Of a stretch of 64,000 nt of DNA, positions 19,826-28,623 are shown piece after piece. Numbering within the stretch: position 1 is the first letter of the stretch; each line of letters starts with the position of its first letter. The notes beneath the pieces are model-generated. The model saw only the letters and a program-made list of their open reading frames with translations, did not search any database and had not been told where the DNA came from. Source of the stretch: Thalassospira mesophila (GTDB lineage Bacteria; Pseudomonadota; Alphaproteobacteria; Rhodospirillales; Thalassospiraceae); contig NZ_JFKA01000004.1 of assembly GCF_002115755.1 (NCBI RefSeq), positions 310,001-374,000 of the forward strand, given 5' to 3'. Position numbers and translations under genes: made by a program.

Positions 19826-21700
19826 ATGAGCCTTGAACTTAAAGACATCCGCGATTTTCTGGCCGCCCATCACCCGTTTGACCTGCTGCCCGATGACGAC
19901 CTGGACCAGATTCCGGCCCGGCTGACCGCGCGATATTTTCGCAAGGGGTCGGTTATTTTACAGCCCGATATTACGTGCCTGCATTTGCACATTGTGCGCA
20001 CCGGGGCGGTTGAAACCCAGTCCCCCGACGGGCAGTTGTTGGCCCGGCTATCGGAAGGCGAATGTTTTGGCGTGCGCGCCATGTTTCGCGGTGGCAAGGC
20101 CGCCAACCGCATTACCGCGATTGAAGACACGCTGGTTTACCAGCTTCCTGAAAGCGATTTTCACGATCTGGCCGGGAAACATCCGCAATTTGCTTATTTC
20201 TTTGAATTGATGGGCGGGGCGCGCCTGCGCGGCGGCATGCAAATGGCCGAAGAACGCGACGAAGACCAGCTAAAATTAATGAGCCTGCAAGTCAGCGACC
20301 TGATTGCACGCGACGTTGTCAGCCTGCCCAAAACCGCAACCGTACGTGAAGCCGGGCAGCATATGAGCAAGGAGCGGGTTTCGTGCCTGCTTTTAACCGA
20401 TGATGGCGGTGAAATTGCCGGGATTATCACCGATCGCGATTTGCGCAACCGGGTTGTCGCGCTGGGGCTGGATTATACCACCCCGGTTGCCAACATTATG
20501 ACCCGCAACCCGATATCAATCACCCCCGATGCCTATGCCTTCGATGCGTTGCTGACCATGACGCGGCATAATATTCGCCATTTGCCGGTGGTGGCCGCCG
20601 GGGCCGACACCCCGGTCGGGGTTATTACCACCACCAACCTGTTAATGCGTCAGTCGCTATCCGCCGTTTATATGGCAGGCGAGATCAGCAAAATGGACAC
20701 GGCCGAGGATATGGCAGGTGTTATTGCCCAAATTCCCGAATTGCTGCGCCAATTAATTGATGCCGGGGCAACATCGCAAAATGCCGGGCATATCGTCACC
20801 ACCCTGGCCGATACGGTAACCTCGCGCCTGCTGGAACTGGGTGAAAAGAAATTTGGCCCCCCGCCCGTACCCTATGTGTGGCTGGCGGGCGGATCGCAAG
20901 GGCGACAGGAACAAACGGCAATATCGGATCAGGATAACTGCCTGATGCTTGATGATTCGTATGACGCCGGACGTCATGGCGATTATTTCCGCGACCTTGC
21001 CGATTTTGTCTGCGACGGACTTAACACCGCAGGCTACGTTTATTGCCCCGGCGAGATGATGGCCAAAACCGACAAATGGCGCCAGACAGCGGCGACATGG
21101 CACCAGTATTTCACCAACTGGATCCAAAGCCCCGAACCCAAAGCCCTGATGTTATGTTCCGTCTGGTTTGATTTGCGCCCGATCTATGGCAAGGCATCGC
21201 TTTACGAACAGTTACACCGCCAGATTGTTACCATGGCATCGGGCAACCGCATTTTTCTGGCTTTCATGGTCGGCAATGCGCAAAGCCATCAGGTGCCGCT
21301 GGGCTTTTTTCGCAACTTCGTCATGATCCGGGGCGGCGAACATGACCGGACTTTGGACATGAAACACAGTGGTGTGGTGCCAATTGTTGATATTGCCCGC
21401 ATTCATGCACTGGGCAATGGTATTGCCGCGGTAAACACCAGTAACCGGCTTCAGGCTGCCATTCATACATCCTCGATCAGTGCGCAAGGGGCGCGCGATT
21501 TGATGGATGCCTATGAATTTATCAGCATCACGCGGTTAAAACATCAGGTCGCGCAAATTCGCGCGGGCGAACGGCCCGATAACTTTTTACGCCCCGAAAG
21601 CCTGTCGGCGTTCGAGCGAAGCCACCTCAAAGATGCCTTTAACGTGATAAAGACATTGCAAACTGCCCTTGAAAGCAGTTTTGGCAAAAGCGGCACCTGA
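19826..21700 (+). CDS. cNMP-binding / CBS / DUF294 putative nucleotidyltransferase
   Basis: A 624-residue multidomain cytoplasmic protein. Residues 10-130 form a cyclic-nucleotide-binding fold (FRKGSVILQPD, LSEGECFGVRAMF). Residues 160-290 hold two CBS domains (VVSLPKTATVREAGQHM, NPISITPDAYAFDALL). Then comes the DUF294 nucleotidyltransferase-like domain with GGSQGRQEQTAISDQDN (the GSxGRxE and DxD-like motif), followed by the DUF294 C-terminal helical domain. ATG 19826 has GGGGAA upstream. Homologues typically sit beside the DUF4212-symporter pair and the exonuclease, and are proposed to be signal-transduction partners of the carrier. GlnD-like uridylylation is suggested by the fold, not shown. 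Confidence 0.88.
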   Translation: MSLELKDIRDFLAAHHPFDLLPDDDLDQIPARLTARYFRKGSVILQPDITCLHLHIVRTGAVETQSPDGQLLARLSEGECFGVRAMFRGGKAANRITAIEDTLVYQLPESDFHDLAGKHPQFAYFFELMGGARLRGGMQMAEERDEDQLKLMSLQVSDLIARDVVSLPKTATVREAGQHMSKERVSCLLLTDDGGEIAGIITDRDLRNRVVALGLDYTTPVANIMTRNPISITPDAYAFDALLTMTRHNIRHLPVVAAGADTPVGVITTTNLLMRQSLSAVYMAGEISKMDTAEDMAGVIAQIPELLRQLIDAGATSQNAGHIVTTLADTVTSRLLELGEKKFGPPPVPYVWLAGGSQGRQEQTAISDQDNCLMLDDSYDAGRHGDYFRDLADFVCDGLNTAGYVYCPGEMMAKTDKWRQTAATWHQYFTNWIQSPEPKALMLCSVWFDLRPIYGKASLYEQLHRQIVTMASGNRIFLAFMVGNAQSHQVPLGFFRNFVMIRGGEHDRTLDMKHSGVVPIVDIARIHALGNGIAAVNTSNRLQAAIHTSSISAQGARDLMDAYEFISITRLKHQVAQIRAGERPDNFLRPESLSAFERSHLKDAFNVIKTLQTALESSFGKSGT

Positions 21701-21727
21701 CGACGCGTAAAGCACACAGGATACAAT

Positions 21728-22417
21728 ATGGGTCTGCACGAAAAGATACTCGACAGCCAGGTTTATCGCCGCTGGAACCGCAAGCGCGCAACCGGCCCGC
21801 TGGCACAGTTTTACGATATTGCCCCGGTTGCCTCGGACCGGCATATTTCCGATATAGAGTTTGTCGCCCTGGATCTGGAAACCACCGGACTAAACCCGAA
21901 AAACAACGAAATCATCAGTGTTGGCTGGGTGTTGATCCGCAATCGCGGGGTTGATTTTTCAAGCGCGCAGCATTTTCTGGTCCGCCCGACCAAAGACGTG
22001 ACCGAAAGTTCCGCCGTTATTCATGGCATTCTTGACAGTCACGTTGCCGATGCCCCCGATATTGAAACCGTGCTGCGCCAGTTATTGCCGGTGTTGGCCG
22101 GGCGCGTATTGCTGGCCCATCATGCGCCAATTGAACTGGGCTTTTTGGGCCGGGCCTGCAAAAAACTGTATGGGGCATCGCTGCAATTACCAACGGTGGA
22201 TACACTGGTATTGGCGCTACGCGATATTCACCGACAGGGCATCCCGTTTAAAAGCGGGGCGTTAAAGCTGCAAAACCTGCGCAAATTGCACAATTTACCG
22301 CCCTATCGCGCCCATAATGCCCTGACCGATGCCATGGCCACCGCCGAGCTTTTTTTGGCCCAGATCAACAAGCGTGATCCTAAAGGCGAACTTGAGCTGG
22401 ACCGCGTCCTGCGCTAA
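21728..22417 (+). CDS. DnaQ-like 3'-5' exonuclease (DEDDh)
   Basis: A 229-residue exonuclease. ExoI is VALDLETTGLNP (near 45-56), ExoII is LLAHHAPIELGFLGR and ExoIII is YRAHNALTDAMATAELF with the general-base His. In ExoII the usual Asp is Glu (IELGFL), a tolerated or family-specific change. Similar proteins are annotated as epsilon-like subunits and co-occur with DUF294 proteins. It starts 27 bases after the DUF294 gene, so the two are likely co-transcribed. The true DNA polymerase III epsilon is more likely encoded elsewhere. Confidence 0.87.
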   Translation: MGLHEKILDSQVYRRWNRKRATGPLAQFYDIAPVASDRHISDIEFVALDLETTGLNPKNNEIISVGWVLIRNRGVDFSSAQHFLVRPTKDVTESSAVIHGILDSHVADAPDIETVLRQLLPVLAGRVLLAHHAPIELGFLGRACKKLYGASLQLPTVDTLVLALRDIHRQGIPFKSGALKLQNLRKLHNLPPYRAHNALTDAMATAELFLAQINKRDPKGELELDRVLR

Positions 22418-22460
22418 CCCATAAGGGCACTTTCACCCCAGCACCAAAGGGCACGGTATT

Positions 22461-22979
22461 ATGTTTGTCTTTATCTTTACCACCATCGTGGTTGGCTTTG
22501 CCTGTGCCGGTTTTATCATGCTGGGGTTTCGCCTGACCGGGCGTAAAGCCCCGAAATACCTGATCCCGCTAACGGCGGCCCTTGGCATGTTTGGCTATAT
22601 GATATGGGATGATTACAGCTGGTTTGACCGGGTGTCGTCGCGCCTGCCGCCGCAGGTGGAAATTACCCAAACCTATGTCACCACCGCACCTTACAAACCC
22701 TGGACCTTGCTGGTTGCACCGGTGAACCGGTTTAGTGCCATTGACGGCGATAAAACCATTACCAACCCGGCCAATGCCGCCCAAAAACAGATCACCACAA
22801 TTTACCTGCAAAAAAGCCACCTCACCTTGGCCACCACCCGCCTGATCGATTGCGATACCCGATTGGCAAGCTTTATCACCCCCGATACGGCACTTGATGG
22901 CAATGGTTTTCCAACGCAAATTGACGATGCGAAACCGTTGGAAAGCAACGACCCCGCCATGGTTTATGCCTGCGAATAA
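22461..22979 (+). CDS. Hypothetical membrane protein
   Basis: A 172-residue protein I do not recognise. It opens with a hydrophobic helix (residues about 2-24), a basic stretch GRKAPK, then a second helix (about 34-52) and WDDYSWFDRV, followed by a roughly 115-residue hydrophilic domain that probably faces the periplasm or the cytoplasmic surface. It has few charged clusters and two Cys near the end. It starts 43 bases after the exonuclease gene in the same direction and may be the last gene of that operon. No function is suggested. Confidence 0.65.
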   Translation: MFVFIFTTIVVGFACAGFIMLGFRLTGRKAPKYLIPLTAALGMFGYMIWDDYSWFDRVSSRLPPQVEITQTYVTTAPYKPWTLLVAPVNRFSAIDGDKTITNPANAAQKQITTIYLQKSHLTLATTRLIDCDTRLASFITPDTALDGNGFPTQIDDAKPLESNDPAMVYACE

Positions 22980-23009
22980 CAGGTGCCGGTGTTACGTTCC
23001 AACCAGATT

Positions 23010-24032
23010 TCACAGCATCTCGATCACGATTTTGCCAAACGGCCCTTGATCCAGCCGGTCCAGCGCGGCGGGTAAATCTTCAAGCGGGTAACGTTGATCT
23101 ATCACCGGTTTGATTTTTGCGTGATCGATCGCACGGACAAGTTTTTCCAATGCAAGTCGATGCCCCGTGCCTATCCCGTGAAGTGTCAGATCTTTCATCA
23201 AAATCGGCATAAGGGGGGATGAAACCTCGAACCCTTGCAGTGCCCCGATCTGATAAATATGGCCGCCGACCGCTGCCAGTTCCACTGCACGGCCAAGATG
23301 CGATCCCCCCACCAGTTCCAGCACATGGTCCGCGCCATAATCCCTGGTAATCCGCAACACCGTTTCAACCAGATCTTCGTTGTGCCGGTCGATAACGTGA
23401 TCGGCCCCTAATGCCTGTGCGCAGGCAAGTTTGCTGGCACTGCCCGAAACAATGACATTGGCCCCGTGTAATTTGGCAATTTGAATACCAAACAGGGCCA
23501 CCCCGCCAGTCCCTTCAACCAGAACAATATCGCCAGCCTTTACGCACCCCCGGCACGTTAGCGCAAACCACGCCGTAAGCCCGGCGCAGGGCAAGGTGCT
23601 GGCCTGTGCATGATCAAGGCTGGCGGGCGCGGCCACAAACCAGTCCGCCGGAAAGGCAACATATTGCGCCAACACACCGGGATAATACCCGCCCAGCGTT
23701 TTATAGGATGGTGTCCGGGCATTGCCACTGCGCGTGCCGTCTATCCAGTCTGGCGTAAATGTGGAAATAACGGGCTCACCCACCTTGAACCGGTCAACAT
23801 CTTTGCCCACCGCAACAACGGTTCCGGCCATATCGGACCCCGGTGTAAACGGAAAGGAAAGCGGCAATCCCCGGCCATTTTCCATCACCATTTTATCGCG
23901 ATAGTTCAGTGAAACCGCTTTCACTTTCACCAGAACCTCGCCGCGCGCCGGTTGCGGAACAGGGACATCGCGCAGTTCTAAAAACTGCCGCCCGATTTCG
24001 TCCATTTCCCAGCGTTTCATTGTTTCGGCCAT
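23010..24032 (-). CDS. Zinc-independent alcohol dehydrogenase / quinone oxidoreductase (MDR family)
   Basis: A 340-residue medium-chain dehydrogenase. It has the GroES-like N-terminal fold (GEVLVKVKAVSLNYRDKM, TPGSDMAGTVVAVG) and the Rossmann part with VEGTGGVALFGIQIAK. The zinc ligands of classic alcohol dehydrogenases are absent, so it fits the NADPH quinone reductase-like branch. Several Met codons lie at the start; I chose ATG 24032 because GGAG sits eight bases ahead, and it leaves MAETMKRWEMDEIG. Alternatives are 24044, 24050 or the long frame to 24110. It is transcribed divergently from a LysR gene, which suggests control by it. The substrate is unknown. Confidence 0.85.
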   Translation of the reverse strand: MAETMKRWEMDEIGRQFLELRDVPVPQPARGEVLVKVKAVSLNYRDKMVMENGRGLPLSFPFTPGSDMAGTVVAVGKDVDRFKVGEPVISTFTPDWIDGTRSGNARTPSYKTLGGYYPGVLAQYVAFPADWFVAAPASLDHAQASTLPCAGLTAWFALTCRGCVKAGDIVLVEGTGGVALFGIQIAKLHGANVIVSGSASKLACAQALGADHVIDRHNEDLVETVLRITRDYGADHVLELVGGSHLGRAVELAAVGGHIYQIGALQGFEVSSPLMPILMKDLTLHGIGTGHRLALEKLVRAIDHAKIKPVIDQRYPLEDLPAALDRLDQGPFGKIVIEML

Positions 24033-24112
24033 CAGGTGCTCCATGTTCATAATCACTGAAATGCCGTTGTCTTGCGCCGGCAACAGCAGGGATCGAACAA
24101 TTTTGCACAATT

Positions 24113-24147
24113 GATTATAGGCGATAATCCGTTATAATTTTGATTAT
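24113..24147. promoter_or_regulatory. Probable LysR operator between divergent genes
   Basis: A perfect inverted repeat GATTAT-AGGCG-ATAATC lies at 24113-24129, and a further TTGATTAT at 24140-24147 repeats the first arm 29 bases later, near three helical turns. The position between a LysR gene and its divergent neighbour fits the usual recognition and activation sites. Confidence 0.5.
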
Positions 24148-24169
24148 TTGCTGAGCAGGATTCATTAAT

Positions 24170-25081
24170 ATGAAGGGCACCGAATTTGCGGAACTGACGG
24201 CCTTTATGGCGGTCACCCGCGAAAGAAGTTTTCGCCGGGCCGCACAGTCGCTTGGCCTGACACCCTCCGCGTTAAGCCACACCATCCGGTCACTGGAGGA
24301 ACGCCTTGGTGCAAGGCTGCTAAACCGGACAACGCGCAGCGTCGCCCCGACACAAGCGGGGCAAACCCTGTTTGAGCGACTGGGCCCTGCCTTTCAAGAT
24401 ATTGAAGGGGCCGTTAAAGACGTAGGGGCGTTTCAAACACAGCCCCGTGGGACGGTTCGCCTTAACCTGCCACGTCTGGCTGTTCATCGCGTTATCACGC
24501 CCATATTGGCTGATTTTACAACGAAATATCCCGATATTCAGCTCGATTTGATCATTGATGACAACATCACGGATGTGGTGGCAAAGGGGTTTGATGCGGG
24601 CATTCGGTCCGGCGAACTGATATCGCAAGACATGATCGCAGTTAAACTGACACCGGATTTACGCATGGCCGTTGTCGGATCGGCCTCCTATTTTCAGCAC
24701 CACCCCGTTCCCGCAAAGCCAGCAGATCTTCGCGACCATTCCTGTGTCACTTATCGCTGGAACGAAACCGGCGCTCTTTTTCCATGGCGGTTTCGCAACG
24801 GTGATCAATCTGTCGAGGTTAAAATTTCACAATCGGTTACCGTCAACGACATCGATATTTTGTGTGAAGCGGCCCTTCAGGGCGTCGGGCTTGCCCTGCT
24901 TCCTGAAAGTTTCGTTCAGCCCCATATAGCCGATGGCCACCTTGTCAGGGTGCTTGAAAACTGGTGCCAGCCTTTTGCCGGTTTTTACCTGTATTACCCC
25001 GACAAACCGTATATGCCCGCAGCCTTGCGCGCCTTTATCGATTTTGTAAAATCGTCGCGTCCTGCGCTATGCCCCCTTTAA
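24170..25081 (+). CDS. LysR-family transcriptional regulator
   Basis: A 303-residue LysR regulator. The N-terminal winged helix is clear (FRRAAQSLGLTPSALSHTIRSLEERLGARLLNRTT, residues about 21-56), followed by the effector domain (RGTVRLNLPR..., FDAGIRSGE, GVGLALLPE). It belongs to the CrgA/DsdC-like group by its text, where repressors and activators of nearby dehydrogenases are common. Its start is 138 bases from the dehydrogenase start on the other strand. The probable target is the dehydrogenase gene and itself. Confidence 0.9.
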   Translation: MKGTEFAELTAFMAVTRERSFRRAAQSLGLTPSALSHTIRSLEERLGARLLNRTTRSVAPTQAGQTLFERLGPAFQDIEGAVKDVGAFQTQPRGTVRLNLPRLAVHRVITPILADFTTKYPDIQLDLIIDDNITDVVAKGFDAGIRSGELISQDMIAVKLTPDLRMAVVGSASYFQHHPVPAKPADLRDHSCVTYRWNETGALFPWRFRNGDQSVEVKISQSVTVNDIDILCEAALQGVGLALLPESFVQPHIADGHLVRVLENWCQPFAGFYLYYPDKPYMPAALRAFIDFVKSSRPALCPL

Positions 25082-25247
25082 AAGATGGAAAAACAGCCAA
25101 AATCATCCACAACATATAATCAAAAACCAAACCCGCACTTTAACGATAACGGGCCCTTCTGAAATCTTCCGTCACCGATTTTCTATACATAACAAATGGG
25201 TGAGGCCTCCCGCTGCCCGGCCTTAATGGCAAGTTTGACCTTGACCA

Positions 25248-25275
25248 ATCGTTATATCCAATGAAATATAGCGAT
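25248..25275. promoter_or_regulatory. ModE box upstream of modA
   Basis: ATCGTTATAT and ATATAGCGAT are inverted arms with one mismatch, separated by eight bases. This closely matches the known ModE operator pattern (CGNTATAT arms). The right arm ends 26 bases before the modA start, so a molybdate-loaded repressor bound here would block the promoter. Confidence 0.8.
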
Positions 25276-25301
25276 AATTCACCTCAAACGGAGTCTTCCC
25301 G

Positions 25302-26087
25302 ATGCTGTTGTCCCCTCGTCGAATTTTATCGTCCCTGGCGGTCGCCAGTTTGTTCGCTCTGCCCGGTCTGGCCCATGCCGAAGATATAACCGTTTTTGCA
25401 GCCGCCAGCCTGACCGATGCAATGGGCGAGGTCGCCAAGGCTTATGAAAAAACCCACGGCGATGACCATGTGCTGTTGTCATTTGCCAGTTCTTCCACGC
25501 TGGCCCGGCAAATTTCGGCGGGCGGCCCGGCAGAGGTTTATATATCGGCCAATGAAAAGTGGATGGACTGGCTTTCCGATCAGGACATGATTGAAGCTGG
25601 CACCCGCAGCGATCTTTTGGGTAATTCGCTGGTCCTGATTGCCCCGACAGACAGTAAAACCGGCACCGTGACCCTGGATAAAAACAGCGACCTGACAGCG
25701 CTGATGGGCAAGGATGACCGCATTGCCATTGGCGACCCCGACCATGTTCCGGCAGGCATTTATGGCAAACAGGCCCTGACGCAGCTGGGCATGTGGGACA
25801 GAACCGAACCGCGCCTGGCCCGGGCCGATAATGTGCGCGCGGCACTGGCATTGGTCGAACGCGGCGAAGCCCCGCTGGGTATTGTTTACGGCACCGATGC
25901 CGCGATCAGCAAGGGCGTTAAAGTCGTTGCCACTTTCCCGACAAACAGCCATCCTGCCATTACCTATCCGGTCGCGGTGATGAAGGGCATGAAAAACCCG
26001 GCGTCCCAACGCCTGATGGACTTTTTAAAATCCTCCACCGCAAGTGCCATTTTTGGCGATTACGGTTTCACCCTGCCAAAGGCATAA
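25302..26087 (+). CDS. modA: Molybdate-binding periplasmic protein ModA
   Basis: A 261-residue exported binding protein. A signal peptide (basic start, hydrophobic core, cleavage after LAHA near residue 26) precedes the mature protein, which opens with EDITVFAAASLTDAMGEVAKAYEKTH, and includes SFASSSTLARQI, GGPAEVYISANEKWMDWL and PADTKPAGIYGKQAL-like text. It captures molybdate or tungstate for the ModBC permease. It is first in modABC, behind a ModE box, and therefore probably repressed when molybdate is plentiful. Confidence 0.95.
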   Translation: MLLSPRRILSSLAVASLFALPGLAHAEDITVFAAASLTDAMGEVAKAYEKTHGDDHVLLSFASSSTLARQISAGGPAEVYISANEKWMDWLSDQDMIEAGTRSDLLGNSLVLIAPTDSKTGTVTLDKNSDLTALMGKDDRIAIGDPDHVPAGIYGKQALTQLGMWDRTEPRLARADNVRAALALVERGEAPLGIVYGTDAAISKGVKVVATFPTNSHPAITYPVAVMKGMKNPASQRLMDFLKSSTASAIFGDYGFTLPKA

Positions 26088-26103
26088 CGGGCCAATACCG
26101 ACC

Positions 26104-26805
26104 ATGACGCTGTCGCCTGCCGAAATTGATGCCCTGTTATTAAGCCTGAAAATTGCAGCGGTGGCGGTGGCCGGGGCTTTGCCCTTTGCCATCGCCTGCG
26201 CCAGCCTTTTGACATTCGGGCGATTTCCCGGCCGGTTTTTAATCGATGCCATCGTGCATTTACCCCTGATTTTACCGCCGGTGGTGATGGGATATTTGCT
26301 GCTGATCAGCTTTGGCACACGGGCCCCGATTGGCGCATGGTTGCTTCACAGCTTTGACATCCGGCTGGTGTTTAGCTGGACGGGGGCGGCACTGGCCTCG
26401 GCGATTGTCAGCTTTCCCTTTCAGGTGCGCGCCATTCGCATTGCCCTGGAAAATATTGATCCCGGCCTGCATCAGGCAGCCGAAACGCTGGGTGCAGGCC
26501 CGATTGACCGGTTTATCAACCTGACCTTGCCGCTGGCCCTGCCCGGTATCATTGCCGGGGCAATTACCGCCTTTAGCGCCAGTCTGGGCGAATTTGGCGC
26601 GATTATTACCTTTGTTTCCAACATTCCCGGCCAAACCCGCACCCTGCCACTGGCGATTTATACCGCCATTCAAACCCCGGGCGGTGAATTGGCCGCAGCA
26701 AGGCTGGCAATGCTTTCCATCGGGCTGGCGCTGTGCGGGTTGATTATTTCGGAAATGATGATGCGGGGCATTCGTCGCAAACTGACCGGTCAGGTGCGGC
26801 CATGA
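26104..26805 (+). CDS. modB: Molybdate ABC transporter permease ModB
   Basis: A 233-residue inner-membrane permease with about five helices. The EAA-type coupling loop is visible (HQAAETLGAGPIDRFINLTLPLALPGIIAGAI), as is LPPVVMGYLLL near residue 58. The start ATG 26104 (MTLSPAEID) lies 17 bases after modA; an in-frame upstream start would read through the modA end. It forms the membrane channel of the molybdate importer with ModC. The stop overlaps the modC start by four bases. Confidence 0.94.
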   Translation: MTLSPAEIDALLLSLKIAAVAVAGALPFAIACASLLTFGRFPGRFLIDAIVHLPLILPPVVMGYLLLISFGTRAPIGAWLLHSFDIRLVFSWTGAALASAIVSFPFQVRAIRIALENIDPGLHQAAETLGAGPIDRFINLTLPLALPGIIAGAITAFSASLGEFGAIITFVSNIPGQTRTLPLAIYTAIQTPGGELAAARLAMLSIGLALCGLIISEMMMRGIRRKLTGQVRP

Positions 26806-27968
26806 ACCTTGAAATAGATATTCGTCATCAGGCCGGGATGCTTGCCCTTGATGCCTGCTTTACCATTGAACGCCCCGGCATAACCGCCCTGTTTGGCCCG
26901 TCGGGCAGCGGTAAAACCACCCTGATCAACGCCATTGCCGGGTTGATCCGCCCCGATGACGGCACCATTACCATTAACGGCACAGCTGTTTTTGACCGTA
27001 AAAACAGCATCCACCTGCCGCCGCGCCAACGCCGTGTTGGTTATGTTTTTCAAGATGCCCGGCTGTTTCCGCATTTAACGGTACGTAAAAACCTTTATTT
27101 TGCCCATCGGCGGTCGCCAAACCCGCTGCCAAATGGCGAAATAGACGCAATCATTGCCATGCTGGGCATCGGCGGGTTGCTATCGCGCCGCCCGATAAAA
27201 CTTTCGGGCGGAGAAAAACAACGGGTGTCGTTGGGCCGTGCGCTGCTTGGCAAGCCCGATATTTTGTTGTTAGACGAACCGCTTTCCGCGCTTGATCAGG
27301 CCCGCAAAGACGAAATCCTGCCCTATCTTGAGGCGCTGCGCGATCAGCGCCGCCTGCCGATATTATATGTCAGCCACGCGATTGATGAAGTCGCGCGCCT
27401 TGCCGACAATATGGTGGTGATGGAAAATGGCACCGTGCGCGCCAGCGGGTCGGTGTTTGATATTCTGGCCCGCACCGACCTTGCGCCGTTGACCGGGCAA
27501 TTTGATACCGGGGCGGTTATTCCCGCCACGGTGACCGGGCATGACACCGCCGGGGGCATTACATTTCTCGATTGTGCGGGGCATCAATTAATTGTGCCGC
27601 TGCTTGGCCCCGCAACACCGATAGCCCCCGCACCCGCCACCGCCACGCGTCTCCGGCAAACGCGCCTGCATATTCGCGCCCGCGACGTTATGATCGCCAC
27701 GACCATTCCCGATGGCATCAGTGCAAACAATATTGTGCCCGTGACCATCCGCAATTTGCAACCGCTGGACCATGCGGGGATGGATGTCGCCCTGCACCTG
27801 GGCCATTTGGCGACAGATACAGCGAATACGCAAAAACATGCCCCGGTGATACATGCCCGTATCACCGGCTATTCCGCCAGCAGGCTAAACCTGCAACCGG
27901 GGCAGCAGGTTTATGCCGTGATCAAATCCGTAACTGTTGATGGAAAATTGCGCGATACCGACGCGTGA
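26802..27968 (+). CDS. modC: Molybdate ABC transporter ATPase ModC
   Basis: A 388-residue ABC ATPase. It has Walker A GPSGSGKTTL near residue 36, signature LSGGEKQRVSLGRALL, Walker B DILLLDEPLSALD and the switch His in YVSHAIDEVARLAD. The C-terminal portion (from about 240) is the TOBE/MopI-like domain that binds molybdate and regulates the transporter in relatives. ATG 26802 overlaps the modB stop (ATGA); the longer frame from 26733 lies inside modB and is not used. Confidence 0.95.
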   Translation: MNLEIDIRHQAGMLALDACFTIERPGITALFGPSGSGKTTLINAIAGLIRPDDGTITINGTAVFDRKNSIHLPPRQRRVGYVFQDARLFPHLTVRKNLYFAHRRSPNPLPNGEIDAIIAMLGIGGLLSRRPIKLSGGEKQRVSLGRALLGKPDILLLDEPLSALDQARKDEILPYLEALRDQRRLPILYVSHAIDEVARLADNMVVMENGTVRASGSVFDILARTDLAPLTGQFDTGAVIPATVTGHDTAGGITFLDCAGHQLIVPLLGPATPIAPAPATATRLRQTRLHIRARDVMIATTIPDGISANNIVPVTIRNLQPLDHAGMDVALHLGHLATDTANTQKHAPVIHARITGYSASRLNLQPGQQVYAVIKSVTVDGKLRDTDA

Positions 27969-27995
27969 TGTGACCGCGTGATATTTGGTCTGGCA

Positions 27996-28388
27996 TCAGG
28001 TTTGCGGTGCCTGTTCATCGCTATCATTTAAGGCGGGGTCAGCCAGACAAGCCGCCAGGTCGCCCAAAACGGGGCCAAGGGCCTGTTTAGCCTGTTGTTC
28101 GGCGGCGATATAAAGTGCAATCACTTTATGGCCCATAGGTGTGAGTTCCGCCCCCCCATGAGCTTTGCCACCAATTTTGGTGGCAATAACCGGGGTGGTA
28201 AAGCTTTTATTTAGCTCATCAATTAACAACCAAGCCCGGCGATAGGACATGCCCATTTTGCGCGCTGCCGCCGAAATGGATTTTTCTGCCTCGACCGCGC
28301 ACAACAAATCCACCTTGCCATAGCCAAGGCGCACCCCGCCGGGAAGGTCGATTTTAAGGCGTATTTTCAAATCACTGGCGTTTGTCAT
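27996..28388 (-). CDS. ModE-like DNA-binding protein lacking the molybdate-binding domain
   Basis: A 130-residue protein with the LysR-type winged helix of ModE (GYGKVDLLCAVEAEKSISAAARKMGMSYRRAWLLIDELN, about residues 22-60, then AELTPMGHKVIALY). Full ModE has about 260 residues, with TOBE domains that bind molybdate; here the protein ends after the helix domain. It is encoded convergent to modC, so it is the obvious candidate to bind the ModE box at 25248. Either another partner provides molybdate sensing or this protein acts constitutively. One-domain ModE-like proteins occur widely, so this is not necessarily a truncation. Confidence 0.85.
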   Translation of the reverse strand: MTNASDLKIRLKIDLPGGVRLGYGKVDLLCAVEAEKSISAAARKMGMSYRRAWLLIDELNKSFTTPVIATKIGGKAHGGAELTPMGHKVIALYIAAEQQAKQALGPVLGDLAACLADPALNDSDEQAPQT

Positions 28389-28581
28389 GCCCCAAGCTTA
28401 CCCGATTGCCTGCCTATACCCAACATCATTGATCAAAGCCGATCACTGATGCGCTTAGTCGGTGGGCGGGCTTTGCAAAAGTCCTTGCCAATCGTTTCAT
28501 AGACCGCGCGCGCTGCCCTTGCACCTAACCGGCACTTCATGAGTTATCCTCATAAAAAGCCGGTATGAGAAGCCAGATGAC

Positions 28582-28601
28582 AAAAGGCCGGTTTCCCGGC
28601 C
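28582..28601 (-). terminator. Terminator of the hydroxyacid dehydrogenase gene
   Basis: On the minus strand GGCCGG-GAAA-CCGGCC, a stem with a stable tetraloop, is followed by TTTTGTC. It lies 23 bases beyond the dehydrogenase stop. Confidence 0.8.
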
Positions 28602-28623
28602 CGCTGCCCAAGATCGCCCCCGA

